Source: Methylophaga nitratireducenticrescens (GTDB lineage: Bacteria; Pseudomonadota; Gammaproteobacteria; Nitrosococcales; Methylophagaceae). From it: a stretch of DNA of 64,000 nucleotides. Below the pieces are notes generated by a model. That model ran no database searches and was not told the origin of the DNA. It saw only the letters and a list, made by a program, of their open reading frames with translations. The stretch covers positions 1 to 64,000 of the forward strand of contig NC_017857.3 of assembly GCF_000260985.4 (NCBI RefSeq), given 5' to 3'. Within the stretch, counting starts at the first letter, position 1. Each line of letters opens with the position of its first letter. Positions 20,621-30,169 of the stretch are shown here, in pieces. The position numbers and the translations under genes are program-made.

Positions 20621-21061
20621 TTAGCGTGCATTTGCCACAGACTTGTTTAACTGTTGCAGTACATAGTTTACCCGTTGCTTGATTTTTTCCCGGGTAAGTC
20701 GAAATTCTGCCAGAATTTCGGCATCAGAGCCCCGATATTTTGCCGGATCGGTCAGCGGTAAATGCAACCGTAGCGTATGTGGACTAACCACTGGGCATTG
20801 TTCATCAGCGTTTTCACATAGCGTGACTAATAAATCCGCCCATTCCAGCATTTCACCATTTATCCGAATAGATTCCTGCTGTGAAATATCAACACCAACT
20901 TCAGACATCACTTGTATTGCCTGAGCATTCAGTCCATGTGATTCGATGCCGGCAGAACGTACTTCAATTTCATCCCCAGCTAGAAATCTGGCCCAACCTT
21001 CAGCCATTTGAGAGCGACAGGAATTTCCTGTGCACAAAAACATTATTCTGAACTTATCCAT
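20621..21061 (-). CDS. Low-Mr tyrosine-phosphatase fold protein, ArsC-like arsenate reductase
   Basis: This 146-residue protein has the phosphatase P-loop FLCTGNSCRSQMAEG at the N-terminus and a downstream DPAKYRG acid motif; both fit the thioredoxin-coupled ArsC / low-molecular-weight phosphatase family. The LCENADEQCP segment provides candidate redox cysteines for arsenate reduction. Start 21061 (MDKFRIMFL) is preceded by GAGGTG; the longer frame has no homology-like sequence. There is no arsR, arsB or acr3 next to it, so arsenate reduction is plausible but unproven. Confidence 0.85.
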   Translation of the reverse strand: MDKFRIMFLCTGNSCRSQMAEGWARFLAGDEIEVRSAGIESHGLNAQAIQVMSEVGVDISQQESIRINGEMLEWADLLVTLCENADEQCPVVSPHTLRLHLPLTDPAKYRGSDAEILAEFRLTREKIKQRVNYVLQQLNKSVANAR

Positions 21062-21133
21062 AACCCACCTCATTAAATTCACCGCTAAACATAACAACCT
21101 TTTGTGACAAACCCATTAATTCACAACTATTCT

Positions 21134-21148
21134 TAATAATGATTATTA
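21134..21148. promoter_or_regulatory. Candidate Fur-binding site
   Basis: TAATAAT-G-ATTATTA is a perfect 7-1-7 inverted repeat that matches the Fur half-site consensus (TGATAAT-n-ATTATCA) at 13 of 15 positions. It lies between the divergent ArsC-like and YgiM-like genes, immediately upstream of the -35 region of the latter. An AT-rich palindrome can arise by chance, so binding is a hypothesis. Confidence 0.45.
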
Positions 21149-21155
21149 TCTGTTC

Positions 21156-21186
21156 TTGAAATCAGCCACATGGCTTCTGCTAGAAT
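21156..21186 (+). promoter_or_regulatory. Candidate sigma-70 promoter, extended -10 type
   Basis: TTGAAA (21156-21161) and an extended -10 TGCTAGAAT (TAGAAT at 21181-21186) lie 30 bases upstream of the GTG start of the SH3-domain gene. The 19-base spacing is long, but the TGn extension may compensate. Confidence 0.5.
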
Positions 21187-21215
21187 GACCCTTTAATTTT
21201 ATCTCGGGTTTTCAC

Positions 21216-21893
21216 GTGAAAAAAATCATTATCAGTCTGTTGTTTATTGCCGCCCCAATACTTATTTCGGGGAACAGTTCAGCCCAAACAACGCGTTATG
21301 TTTCGGATGAGCTTGAGATTACGATGCGCAATGGTCAAGGATTGGAATTTGGTATTCGCAAAATGCTGACATCCGGTACCGAACTTGCTGTACTGGAAAA
21401 TGATCCTTCAGGTTATTCGAAGGTTCGCACCAATGAAGGCGTTGAAGGTTGGGTGTTATCCCGTTATCTGGTCAACAACCCTAGCGCACGTGACCAACTG
21501 GCAGCCAAAGAACAACGCATTGCCAATCTGGAACTGGAAATTACTGGTTATAAAGAAGAAATTGAACAATTGAGCTCACAGACCAGTGAAGCAGATAACC
21601 AGAACATGTCGCTGAAAGAAACTGCTCAGCGGCTCAGTAAAGAATTGGATGACTTACGACGCACCGCCTCTAATGCCGTGGCACTGGAAAATGAAAATCG
21701 CCAGTTAAAAGAGCGGCTGCAGCAAATCGATCATGAAATTCAATCTATTGTGATTGAAAACAATACGCTTAAAGACAATGATGCCAAAAACTGGTTTTTA
21801 ATTGGTGCCGCTGTATTGTTTGGCGGCATGATTATCGGACTGGTTTTACCGAGTCTGAGAATACGTAAGAAAAATGCTTGGGGAAATTTCTAA
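21216..21893 (+). CDS. YgiM-like SH3-domain membrane protein (TIGR04211 type)
   Basis: This 225-residue protein has a signal peptide (MKKIIISLLFIAAPILISGNSSA), then a bacterial SH3 domain (about 25-90, with YVSDELEITMRNG and GVEGWVLSRYL). A coiled coil of about 100 residues rich in Glu, Gln and Leu follows. One C-terminal membrane helix (about 193-213, WFLIGAAVLFGGMIIGLVL) ends in a basic cytoplasmic tail. This layout matches YgiM-type proteins of unknown exact function, probably anchored in the inner membrane with the SH3 domain in the periplasm. The start codon is GTG. Confidence 0.85.
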   Translation: MKKIIISLLFIAAPILISGNSSAQTTRYVSDELEITMRNGQGLEFGIRKMLTSGTELAVLENDPSGYSKVRTNEGVEGWVLSRYLVNNPSARDQLAAKEQRIANLELEITGYKEEIEQLSSQTSEADNQNMSLKETAQRLSKELDDLRRTASNAVALENENRQLKERLQQIDHEIQSIVIENNTLKDNDAKNWFLIGAAVLFGGMIIGLVLPSLRIRKKNAWGNF

Positions 21894-21934
21894 ACGCTTT
21901 AGACACGATGCCATTTTTCTCGGTATTTTATGAA

Positions 21935-22480
21935 TTAACTATAATTAGTTGGCGAAAGAATCACTTCTCGTTTTTTATGACCATTGCGTAAATGTTCCAG
22001 GTTCTCTCCTGCCAATGTTCCCGTATCAATCTGATATGCTTTGCCAAACCCTTTCACATAGCGCCCACCTAATGGGTTAAGTTTAAATAATCGAAAATCA
22101 GTTAACTGGCTCAGATTAGTTATACGCTGTCCATGCCGCTCCGTTAATAAAGCAATCCCCACATGCCATCCGTCTGAATCGACCTGAACGCACTCTGCCT
22201 CAACCTGATACGTCACCCGTAAACGGGCAAACAGCTCAATGGCCGTATCTTCATCCTCAATAATCATGACAGACGCTTGCGGATGAATTCGCAGGTTCAT
22301 ACCATGCACAGCAATATCACTTACCAGTACATACAGACAATCTCGGCCGGCTGCAAACATTGCATACGATGCATAGGGGTGATTGTTTTCATCCAGTGTC
22401 GATAGCATCAATGTCTTCCGGCTATTGACCATCATCATTATTTCGTTGCTGATGTGTTGTGCCAAACATTTGCTTTTCAT
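21935..22480 (-). CDS. HugZ/HutZ-like heme-utilisation protein (PNP-oxidase-like fold)
   Basis: This 181-residue protein has the split-barrel FMN-binding-like fold, with LMLSTLDENNHPYASYAMFA at the N-terminus. Its GGRYVKGFGKAYQI stretch and a C-terminal HLRNGHKKR are typical of HugZ/HutZ heme-degrading proteins rather than of classical pyridoxamine-phosphate oxidases. Those proteins release iron from heme in the cytoplasm. No heme-uptake genes are adjacent, and no clear Fur site was seen directly upstream. It could also be a general pyridoxamine-oxidase-family protein. Confidence 0.8.
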   Translation of the reverse strand: MKSKCLAQHISNEIMMMVNSRKTLMLSTLDENNHPYASYAMFAAGRDCLYVLVSDIAVHGMNLRIHPQASVMIIEDEDTAIELFARLRVTYQVEAECVQVDSDGWHVGIALLTERHGQRITNLSQLTDFRLFKLNPLGGRYVKGFGKAYQIDTGTLAGENLEHLRNGHKKREVILSPTNYS

Positions 22481-23416
22481 TTGTTTGTCCTTGGGCGGGA
22501 AGCTCTTTTCTTGTCATGGGGCAGCATCAGTCAGTCCTGAGGACTATTGATCTTTCATAGCCACCACTATTGGAGGCGCATTTCGACCAACAAGGCTGAA
22601 AAGGATGCGATAAAGTCTTTCTGCGTAAATCATTTCCAATGTCGTAAGACGAAAAAATAATCCCAGCCTTACGAATTGTGCCTGAAAATGCGATATAAAA
22701 TCATTCAGATCTTAGAAAAAGAACCATTTAAAGCCTTATTCGACATGCATCCCCGATATTGCTGTACCCTCTATTTAAGCCAACAAAGTTGAAAGTAGCG
22801 GTTACTGTTCGAGAAAATTATCACAACAAAACCAGTATGTAAATAACAATCATTACCATTTAGAAAAGAGCTTAAAAATACTTACTTCAAATAGGCGATA
22901 GCTTTTGCTTATTTCTCGCGATGGCATCTGTAACAGGAATATTCAAACGACAAGCCAGCTTTTAATTGTGTATCAACTTGAATTTGCTTGATAACATCTG
23001 AAATATATAACTGCCCCTCTTATCTTATTACCGCTTTAAAACAAACCTTGCCAGCGTTTTGTTGCAACGATGCACTCCTTGTTATCACGGGAGACACCAA
23101 CCATTGTCCAGAGTTTTGATAGCAACATCCGCTATTGAATTTGGTAAAATTGATTCATCGGAAAAATACCTTTGCTGTGATCAGCCTTTTCAGGATCTGA
23201 ACCAAGCGTGTCTTTATGCTGACTAAGTGAGCCTTTTGCACTCGGTTACACTCGTCGCCTAAGAATCACAAGGCAGAAGCTTCAAGCTGAAAACTTATGA
23301 AATTGTGGAGTTATCAACCGAAGCTGGCTTTCAACTGCCAGGCCCAGCAGAACCTAATGTCGGCAAAGACTCACGTTGCATTGCTGCCTATGACCTAACT
23401 GAATTGACTAACATCC
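22481..23416. other. Gene-poor region with repeat copy and possible gene relics
   Basis: These 936 bases between the HugZ-like gene and the ABC exporter contain no convincing gene. They hold a degenerate copy of the MITE-like repeat (22540-22692), a Fur-like AT-rich site (GTAAATAACAATCATTACC at 22839-22857, 14 of 19 matches to the E. coli consensus), and open stretches near 23040-23445 that may be gene debris. Confidence 0.6.
22540..22692. repeat. Degenerate, truncated copy of the MITE-like repeat
   Basis: About 150 bases align by eye with the left part of the complete element at 34299-34450. The runs ATCTTTCATA, CCACCACT, TGGAGGC, ACCAACAAGGC, GATGCGAT and TAAATCATTTCCAA are shared, in the same order and spacing. 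The left terminal repeat is diverged and no right end is visible, so it is probably an old, inactive fragment. Confidence 0.75.
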
Positions 23417-23445
23417 ATGAGCACAGAAACCAGCTATCAGCTTAA
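23263..23445 (+). pseudogene. Possible gene relic or short ORF before the ABC exporter
   Basis: A 60-codon open frame (after a stop at 23260-23262) overlaps the start of the ABC exporter in another frame. Its translation looks protein-like in composition (for example KTYEIVELSTEAGFQLPGPA and DSRCIAAYDLTELTNI). A GTG at 23305 could start a 46-residue peptide, but no ribosome-binding site is visible. It may be the remains of a decayed gene, a short peptide gene, or chance. I do not recognise the sequence. Confidence 0.25.
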
Positions 23446-25201
23446 AGGCATTCTCAAACAGGCGTTGAGTTATAAAAAACATCTGATAAAAGCCAACCTG
23501 ATCGCGCTGTTTGCCACTCTCTGTGCCGTTCCGGTGCCATTACTATTACCGATAATGGTGGATGAAGTCCTGCTGGATCAACCCGGAACCGCTGTAGCAT
23601 TTATTTCTTCATTTACACCTGAACACTGGCATGGCCCTATTCTTTTCATCAGTGCCATGTTGATCCTGACACTGGTATTGCGTTTGTCCTCATTGGTTTT
23701 AAACGTGTTGCAATCACGTTATTTCACTATTATTGCCAAGCGTATTACTTTTCGAATTCGCCGCCAGCTGATCAAACGGCTGGGAAGAATCGCTATTAGT
23801 GAATATGAAACTCGCGGCAGTGGTGGCATCTCCTCACATTTTGTCACCGATATTGAGGTGATTGATAACTTCATTGGCAATACCATCAGTCGATTTATCG
23901 TAGCGGTGTTGAGCATCATCGGCACAGCAGTAATTTTGCTGTTTCTGCACTGGCAACTGGCTTTACTGATTCTGTTTATGAATCCCCTGGTGATTTATTT
24001 CACTATGCGTGTGGGGAAACACGTCAAAAATCTGAAAAAAAATGAAAATACCGCGGTTGAAGTTTTTCAGCAAAGTCTGACTGAAACACTCGATGCTATT
24101 CAGCAGATCCGTGCTGCCAACCGTGAAAAACATTATTTTCTGCGGGTTATCGATCGGGCTCGCGGAGTTCGCACCCATGCCACTGACTATGCATGGAAAA
24201 GCGATGCTGCGAACCGCATATCCTTTGTCATTTTCCTGTTTGGTTTTGATGTATTTCGCGCGGTAAGCATGTGGATGGTGGTATTTTCCGATTTGAGTAT
24301 CGGTCAGATGTTTGCGGTGTTTGGGTACCTGTGGTTCATGATGGGGCCGGTGCAGGAAGTACTGAATATCCAGTATGCCTTTTATGCTGCCGGCGCGGCG
24401 GTTTCTCGTTTAAACAAGTTGTTTTCGTTAAAACAGGAAGTAATTTATCCGGCCAAAACCAATCCGTTTATCGAAGGCCAGGCCAGTAGTATCCGCATTG
24501 AAAACCTGCATTTCAGTTATGACGAAAATAATACGGTGCTTAGCGGTGTTTCGCTGGATATCAAAGCTGGTGAAAAAGTGGCTCTGGTGGGGGCCAGTGG
24601 TGCCGGTAAATCCACCTTGGTCAATGTATTGCTGGGTTTGTATCCAGCCGATAAAGGCATGGTGTATTTTAATGAGGTACCGGTCAGCGAAATAGGACTG
24701 GAAGGGGTACGCGAGCATGTGGCTACCGTTTTACAACATCCTGCCTTGTTTAATGACTCAGTGCGGGAAAACATTACACTGGGACGCGATTATCCCGATG
24801 AAGCGATCTGGCAGGCGATAAAAACCGCGCAGATTGGAGATGTTATTCAGGCCATGCCGAAAGGTCTGGATACCTTGGTTGGCCGTTCCGGCGTTAAGCT
24901 CTCGGGCGGCCAACGGCAACGCCTTGCCGTAGCCAGAATGGCATTAATGAATCCAAGTGTAGTGGTGCTTGATGAGGCTACTTCAGCGCTGGACAGCAAT
25001 ACCGAACACCATCTGCATATCGCCTTGGCGGATTACCTGAAAAATCGTACTACCATTATCATTGCGCATCGCTTAAGTGCCGTTCGACAGGCCGATCGTA
25101 TTGTGGTGTTTGATGGTGGCGAAATCATCGCCGATGGCGATCACGACAGTCTGATTCAGGAACACGGCATTTATCAGAAACTTTATGCCCAGCAGATTTA
25201 G
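23417..25201 (+). CDS. ABC exporter, fused permease and ATPase (MsbA-like)
   Basis: This 594-residue half-transporter has about six membrane helices in residues 25-310 and a nucleotide-binding domain (about 355-590). It has Walker A GASGAGKST, signature LSGGQRQRLAVARM, Walker B VVVLDEATSALD and the H-loop IIIAHRLS, so it should be active as a homodimer. There is no N-terminal peptidase domain. Substrate cannot be read from sequence; lipid, peptide or drug export are all possible. It stands alone, between the gene-poor region and a long inverted repeat. Confidence 0.9.
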   Translation: MSTETSYQLKGILKQALSYKKHLIKANLIALFATLCAVPVPLLLPIMVDEVLLDQPGTAVAFISSFTPEHWHGPILFISAMLILTLVLRLSSLVLNVLQSRYFTIIAKRITFRIRRQLIKRLGRIAISEYETRGSGGISSHFVTDIEVIDNFIGNTISRFIVAVLSIIGTAVILLFLHWQLALLILFMNPLVIYFTMRVGKHVKNLKKNENTAVEVFQQSLTETLDAIQQIRAANREKHYFLRVIDRARGVRTHATDYAWKSDAANRISFVIFLFGFDVFRAVSMWMVVFSDLSIGQMFAVFGYLWFMMGPVQEVLNIQYAFYAAGAAVSRLNKLFSLKQEVIYPAKTNPFIEGQASSIRIENLHFSYDENNTVLSGVSLDIKAGEKVALVGASGAGKSTLVNVLLGLYPADKGMVYFNEVPVSEIGLEGVREHVATVLQHPALFNDSVRENITLGRDYPDEAIWQAIKTAQIGDVIQAMPKGLDTLVGRSGVKLSGGQRQRLAVARMALMNPSVVVLDEATSALDSNTEHHLHIALADYLKNRTTIIIAHRLSAVRQADRIVVFDGGEIIADGDHDSLIQEHGIYQKLYAQQI

Positions 25202-25211
25202 GTTTTAGATA

Positions 25212-25521
25212 TAACCACTGAGACACAGAGGGCACAGAGGTTTCTTTGAAAACCTACAGGCTAAAAAGAAAATATCCGCAGATTACGCAGATTTGCACTG
25301 ATTAAAGCGGCTGTTTTTCAAGCCCCTTTCAGATATCACTCCAGAAAACAAAACGCTCGCTTCAGTGCTCTTGATTGATTAAGCACGATCAAGTCAGATA
25401 ATCAGCACTAAATTTGCCCATGAAAAAAAGCTAACTCTACTCATTTTTTTCATCTGCGAAAATCTGCGTAATCTGCGGATATATTTTTTAAACCTCTGTG
25501 CTCTCTGTATCTCCGTGGTTA
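25212..25521. repeat. Long inverted repeat, arms of about 70-90 bases
   Basis: The left arm (25212-25303) and right arm (25451-25521) are near-complementary. Both contain AACCAC-GAGA-ACAGAG-GCACAGAGGTTT and the inner motif TATCCGCAGATTACGCAGATTT; about 147 unrelated bases separate them. This type of palindromic repeat is common between genes in many bacterial genomes, from memory. It lies between the convergent ABC exporter and ilvD, so the transcript could fold into a very long hairpin that may act as a terminator for both. No gene is visible in 25202-25534. Confidence 0.8.
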
Positions 25522-25534
25522 GTTTTTTAATCCC

Positions 25535-27388
25535 TCAGCGGCGTTTCAGTTGCTCTACATCACGTACCGCGCCTTTGGCAGCAGAGGTCGTCAAAGCAGC
25601 ATAGGCCTGCAATGCAAGGCTGACTTTACGTTCACGGTTAACCGGCTTCCAGGCCATCTCACCGCGTTGTTCCATCGCAACACGTCTTTCCGCCAGCTGG
25701 GCATCGGTTAAATCAACATTGATGCTGCGATTAGGGATATCAATGTGAATCATATCGCCCTCTTCGACCAAACCAATATTGCCGCCTTCTGCAGCTTCCG
25801 GGGAAGCATGACCAATGGATAAGCCTGAAGTACCACCAGAGAATCGGCCATCGGTCAGCAACGCACAGAGTTTGCCAAGCCCTTTGGATTTCAGATAGCT
25901 GGTCGGGTACAGCATTTCCTGCATTCCCGGCCCGCCTTTCGGGCCTTCATAGCGAATCAGCACCACATCACCAGCCTGAACCTGTTCCGTCAGAATGGCG
26001 GTCACGGCATGATCCTGCGATTCAAAAATACGCGCCGGACCGGAGAATTTAAGTATCGACTCATCCACACCCGCGGTTTTGACAATACAGCCCTCTTCGG
26101 CCAGATTGCCAAACAACACTGCCAAACCACCGTCTTTGCTGTAGGCATGCTCAACATTGCGAATACAACCCTCTTCACGATCCAGATCCAGAGAAGGCCA
26201 GCGGCAGTCCTGACTAAATGCGGTTTGGGTTGGTATTCCGGCAGGACCTGCCAGATAACGTAATTGCGCTGGCTGGTGATCACTGCGTGCCACATCCCAC
26301 AAAGCCAGACCTTCGGCCATCGTTTTGCTGTGCACTGTAGGTACTTCGGTATGTAGCAATCCACCGGCAGCCAGTTCAGACAGGATGCCAATCACACCAC
26401 CGGCACGATGCACGTCTTCCATATGATATTTATTGGTCGCCGGGGCGACTTTGCAGAGATTCGGAATCTTACGGGACATTCGGTCAATATCTGCCATAGT
26501 GAAATCTACCTCACCTTCGTGAGCAGCGGCCAGTAAATGTAAAACGGTGTTGGTTGAACCGCCCATGGCGATATCCAAAGCAATCGCATTTTCAAATGCC
26601 GCTTTGCTGGCAATCGCGCGGGGTAAGACATCTTCTTCATCATTTTCGTAATAACGTTTTGCCAGATCGACGATACGGCGACCTGCTTCCAGAAAAAGTT
26701 CGCGGCGATCAGCATGTGTCGCCAGTAATGAACCGTTCCCCGGCAATGATAAACCAAGCGCTTCTGTCAGACAGTTCATTGAGTTGGCAGTAAACATACC
26801 CGAGCATGAACCACAGGTTGGGCACGCGCTTCGCTCAACTTGAGCAACATCTTCATCACTGACATTGTCATCTGCCGCCTGCACCATGGCATCGACCAGA
26901 TCAAGTTTGACATCTTGGCCCGCTAATTTGGTTTTTCCGGCCTCCATCGGGCCACCGGAAACAAACACTACTGGAATATTCAAGCGTAATGCTGCCATCA
27001 GCATGCCGGGAGTGATCTTGTCGCAGTTGGAGATACACACCAGTGCATCAGCACAATGCGCATTGACCATATACTCAACTGAGTCGGCGATAATTTCACG
27101 CGACGGCAGACTGTAAAGCATACCGCTATGGCCCATGGCGATACCGTCATCGACCGCAATGGTGTTGAATTCTTTCGCAACACCGCCAACACGTTCGATT
27201 TCACGCGCGACTAACTGCCCCAGATCTTTCAAATGAACATGACCCGGAACAAACTGTGTGAATGAGTTCGCAATCGCTATAATAGGTTTGCTGAAATCAT
27301 CATCTTTCATGCCTGTGGCCCGCCACAAAGCACGAGCACCCGCCATATTACGTCCGGCGGTAGACGTTTTTGAACGATATTCAGGCAT
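25535..27388 (-). CDS. ilvD: Dihydroxy-acid dehydratase IlvD
   Basis: IlvD is the Fe-S dehydratase that makes 2-oxoisovalerate and 2-oxo-3-methylvalerate in branched-chain amino acid synthesis. The 617-residue protein begins [26 protein letters not shown]. It contains the cluster cysteines in [12 protein letters not shown] and [19 protein letters not shown], and the [21 protein letters not shown] motif near the C-terminus. Length is normal. It is divergent from argA. Confidence 0.98.
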   Translation of the reverse strand: MPEYRSKTSTAGRNMAGARALWRATGMKDDDFSKPIIAIANSFTQFVPGHVHLKDLGQLVAREIERVGGVAKEFNTIAVDDGIAMGHSGMLYSLPSREIIADSVEYMVNAHCADALVCISNCDKITPGMLMAALRLNIPVVFVSGGPMEAGKTKLAGQDVKLDLVDAMVQAADDNVSDEDVAQVERSACPTCGSCSGMFTANSMNCLTEALGLSLPGNGSLLATHADRRELFLEAGRRIVDLAKRYYENDEEDVLPRAIASKAAFENAIALDIAMGGSTNTVLHLLAAAHEGEVDFTMADIDRMSRKIPNLCKVAPATNKYHMEDVHRAGGVIGILSELAAGGLLHTEVPTVHSKTMAEGLALWDVARSDHQPAQLRYLAGPAGIPTQTAFSQDCRWPSLDLDREEGCIRNVEHAYSKDGGLAVLFGNLAEEGCIVKTAGVDESILKFSGPARIFESQDHAVTAILTEQVQAGDVVLIRYEGPKGGPGMQEMLYPTSYLKSKGLGKLCALLTDGRFSGGTSGLSIGHASPEAAEGGNIGLVEEGDMIHIDIPNRSINVDLTDAQLAERRVAMEQRGEMAWKPVNRERKVSLALQAYAALTTSAAKGAVRDVEQLKRR

Positions 27389-27510
27389 TGCTTTTCTCCG
27401 ACTAAATTTGAGTCTGACGAATCTTTGAGTTAAGAAAAAATGTGTCAGGTTAACTAAAATATTTTACACGCAACTTGGCAAGCGTGGTGAGACTACGATA
27501 AAAAGACGGT

Positions 27511-28806
27511 ATGAATTCATCATCACAACAACCAACTGATGCCCATTTCGCGACCACAACCTCGTGGTTCAGAGCGGCTGCGCCCTATATTCATGCCCAC
27601 AGTGGCGCGACTTTTGTTATCGCCTTTGATGGCGAAACGGTCGCAGCCGATAATTTTGATCATCTGATTCATGATCTGGCCATTCTCAATAGCCTGGATA
27701 TACGACTGGTATTGGTGTTCGGTGCACGCCCACAAATTGAAGCGAAATGTGAAAAGCTTGGTGTAGCAGTGAAATATCATCAAGGCTTAAGAATTACTGA
27801 TGATGCCAGCTTGCAAATTGCCCGGGCCGTAGTGGGTGACTTGCGTATTGCCATTGAATCAAAACTGTCATTCGGTCTGCCACATACACCAATGGCTGAC
27901 TCACGGATCCGTTGTGTCAGTGGAAATCTGGTTACTGCAAGACCAGCCGGTATTATTGATGGGATTGATCTGGGACATACCGGTGAAGTCAGAAGAATTG
28001 ATGCCGAAGGTATCCAACAGCAATTGACCAGTGGCAATCTGGTATTGCTACCGCCTTTGGGATATTCATTAACCGGTGAGATCTTTAACTTATCGGCAGA
28101 ATCCATCGCCACAGCAGTCGCTACCCGGTTGCAGGCTGACAAACTTATTTTTATTGGTCAAAGCAATGAAAGTCTGCCGCGTGAAATAACCATACAACAA
28201 ACTAAAGATTACGATCATCCGTCACTGAATGCTGCCGTTACCGCCTGTAAAGCGGGTGTCAGCAGGGTACATTTACTTGACCGTTCGGTTGATGGCGCAT
28301 TGCTACAGGAATTGTTCAGCCGGGATGGTGTAGGCACATTAATCAGTGCAACGTCTTTTGAAACTACTCGTCAGGCGAATATTGAGGATGTCGGTGGTAT
28401 TCTGGAATTACTGCAACCTCTGGAACAAAGCGGTGTACTGGTCAAACGTTCACGGGAACTGCTGGAACGGGAGATTGATCATTTCACCGTAATGGAGCGT
28501 GACGGCACTGTAGTTGCCTGTGCTGCGTTGTACCCCTATCCGGAAAACAATGCGGCTGAACTGGCCTGTATGGCAATCTCCTCTGATTACCGTCACCAGG
28601 GCCGTGGAAAACAGTTATTAAACATTCTTGAAAAACAAGCCATTGCCGCAGGCTGGGGTACGTTATATGTGCTCACTACACAAACAGCGCACTGGTTTCT
28701 CGAGCATGGCTTTCAGGCTTCTGCAATCAGTGATTTACCGATGCAAAAACAAGCTTTATATAATTACCAACGTAATTCGATCGTATTTCGAAAACAACTG
28801 CTTTAA
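27511..28806 (+). CDS. argA: Amino-acid N-acetyltransferase ArgA
   Basis: ArgA makes N-acetylglutamate, the first step of arginine synthesis. The 431-residue protein has an N-terminal amino-acid-kinase-like domain ([15 protein letters not shown]; about 30-280), which binds the arginine inhibitor in homologues. A C-terminal GNAT domain (about 290-431) has the acetyl-CoA loop [11 protein letters not shown]. Length matches the classical bacterial enzyme. Its 3' end interlocks with convergent rppH by four bases. Confidence 0.96.
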   Translation: MNSSSQQPTDAHFATTTSWFRAAAPYIHAHSGATFVIAFDGETVAADNFDHLIHDLAILNSLDIRLVLVFGARPQIEAKCEKLGVAVKYHQGLRITDDASLQIARAVVGDLRIAIESKLSFGLPHTPMADSRIRCVSGNLVTARPAGIIDGIDLGHTGEVRRIDAEGIQQQLTSGNLVLLPPLGYSLTGEIFNLSAESIATAVATRLQADKLIFIGQSNESLPREITIQQTKDYDHPSLNAAVTACKAGVSRVHLLDRSVDGALLQELFSRDGVGTLISATSFETTRQANIEDVGGILELLQPLEQSGVLVKRSRELLEREIDHFTVMERDGTVVACAALYPYPENNAAELACMAISSDYRHQGRGKQLLNILEKQAIAAGWGTLYVLTTQTAHWFLEHGFQASAISDLPMQKQALYNYQRNSIVFRKQLL

Positions 28807-29318
28807 CTTAATGACGATTCGCGACTTCCGGCACGTTTACGGTACTCGGGAAATAATAGCGGGGCAAACTCATGCAGCGCTTTTTCATAGACCCGGCGTT
28901 TAAAAAACACGATCTCCTCAACCGGGGTCCAGTAATCTACCCAGCGCCAGTCATCAAACTCTGGCTTTTCATGCAGATCCAGCCGCACATCAGTTTCATC
29001 ACCGGTAAAGCGCATCAGAAACCAGCGTTGTTTCTGACCGATACATAACGGTTTGTTACCATAGCGCAAATAACGTTTGGGTAAACGATAACGTAACCAA
29101 CTTCGGGTGATTGCCAACAACTCAACGTGTTCACGGCCCAAACCAATTTCTTCCGTCAATTCACGGAAGGCGGCCTGCTCCGGTGTCTCGTTGATTTTAA
29201 TGCCACCCTGGGGAAACTGCCATGAGTCGTGCTGAGCACGTTGCGCCCACAACACCTGATTGAGGTCGTTGCAGAGGATTATCCCCACATTGGCTCTGAA
29301 GCCATCTTTGTCTATCAC
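28803..29318 (-). CDS. rppH: RNA pyrophosphohydrolase RppH (Nudix)
   Basis: RppH removes pyrophosphate from 5'-triphosphorylated RNA and starts mRNA decay. The 171-residue protein begins [17 protein letters not shown] and has a complete Nudix box, from [17 protein letters not shown] to TEEIGL. The following [11 protein letters not shown] and the DWRWVDYW stretch are typical of RppH/NudH rather than other Nudix enzymes. Confidence 0.96.
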   Translation of the reverse strand: MIDKDGFRANVGIILCNDLNQVLWAQRAQHDSWQFPQGGIKINETPEQAAFRELTEEIGLGREHVELLAITRSWLRYRLPKRYLRYGNKPLCIGQKQRWFLMRFTGDETDVRLDLHEKPEFDDWRWVDYWTPVEEIVFFKRRVYEKALHEFAPLLFPEYRKRAGSRESSLS

Positions 29319-29466
29319 GGTTCAATCTCTCACCGGGGCAACAATTCGCAATAGCCACCGGCACAATAATTTATTTAATAAGTTTAGATTAGTGAATGAG
29401 ACATGAGGATGCAACGCATTTTGTCTTACAATAGCCAATTATTTTATTGGAACATGACCTGGAACA

Positions 29467-30123
29467 ATGGCTTTAGCAATATTTGACCTAGACAATACCT
29501 TGCTCGGTGGTGATAGTGATTATTTATGGGGGCGCTATTTGGCGGAAAATGACATCGTCGATCCGCAGGGTTATCACGATACTAACCTGGCTTTTTACCA
29601 CGATTATCAGGCAGGAAAGCTGGACATAAATGCGTTTTTGGAATTTGTATTTGAGCCTTTGGCAAAAAACAGTATGCAAGATCTGCTGACATGGCGTGCA
29701 GATTATCTGCAACAAAAAATCCTGCCGATTATTCTGCCAAAAGGCCTTGAGCTGATTGAACAACACCGCCAGCAAGGCGATACGCTGTTAATCATCACCG
29801 CAACCAATAGTTTTTTAACGACGCCCATTGCAGAACTGCTGAAAATCGACCATCTGATTGCGACTGATCCTGAAATGCTGGATGGACGCTATACCGGAAA
29901 AGTTTTCGGCATGCCGTCATTTCAGCATGGCAAGGTTGAACGTCTGCAACACTGGTTGGCTGAACATCAGCAGGATCTTGCGGGAAGTTATTTTTATAGC
30001 GATTCGCACAATGATCTGCCATTGCTGGAACAGGTCGATACACCAATCGCCGTGGATCCGGACGACAAGCTGGCCGAAGTTGCGCGACAACGTGACTGGA
30101 AAATCCTCAGTCTGCGTGAATAA
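29467..30123 (+). CDS. HAD-IB family phosphatase
   Basis: This 218-residue cytoplasmic hydrolase has HAD motif I FDLDNTLL (nucleophile in residues 6-10), motif II LLIITATNSF, and motif III/IV in the YFYSDSHNDLPLLE region. It resembles the SerB-like HAD-IB group (TIGR01490 type). Homologues include phosphoserine- and histidinol-phosphatase-like enzymes, and the substrate here is unknown. It is divergent from rppH and 46 bases upstream of gatB; the rppH neighbour is conserved in Pseudomonas. Confidence 0.88.
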   Translation: MALAIFDLDNTLLGGDSDYLWGRYLAENDIVDPQGYHDTNLAFYHDYQAGKLDINAFLEFVFEPLAKNSMQDLLTWRADYLQQKILPIILPKGLELIEQHRQQGDTLLIITATNSFLTTPIAELLKIDHLIATDPEMLDGRYTGKVFGMPSFQHGKVERLQHWLAEHQQDLAGSYFYSDSHNDLPLLEQVDTPIAVDPDDKLAEVARQRDWKILSLRE

Positions 30124-30169
30124 TTGCTACAATTCGGGGTTTTAATCACTTAAATTCAGGCCGTCAATT

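Noticed and set aside
25212-25521. CRISPR-like array
   Set aside because: The repeated sequence is a single pair of inverted arms with one spacer, not a set of direct repeats.
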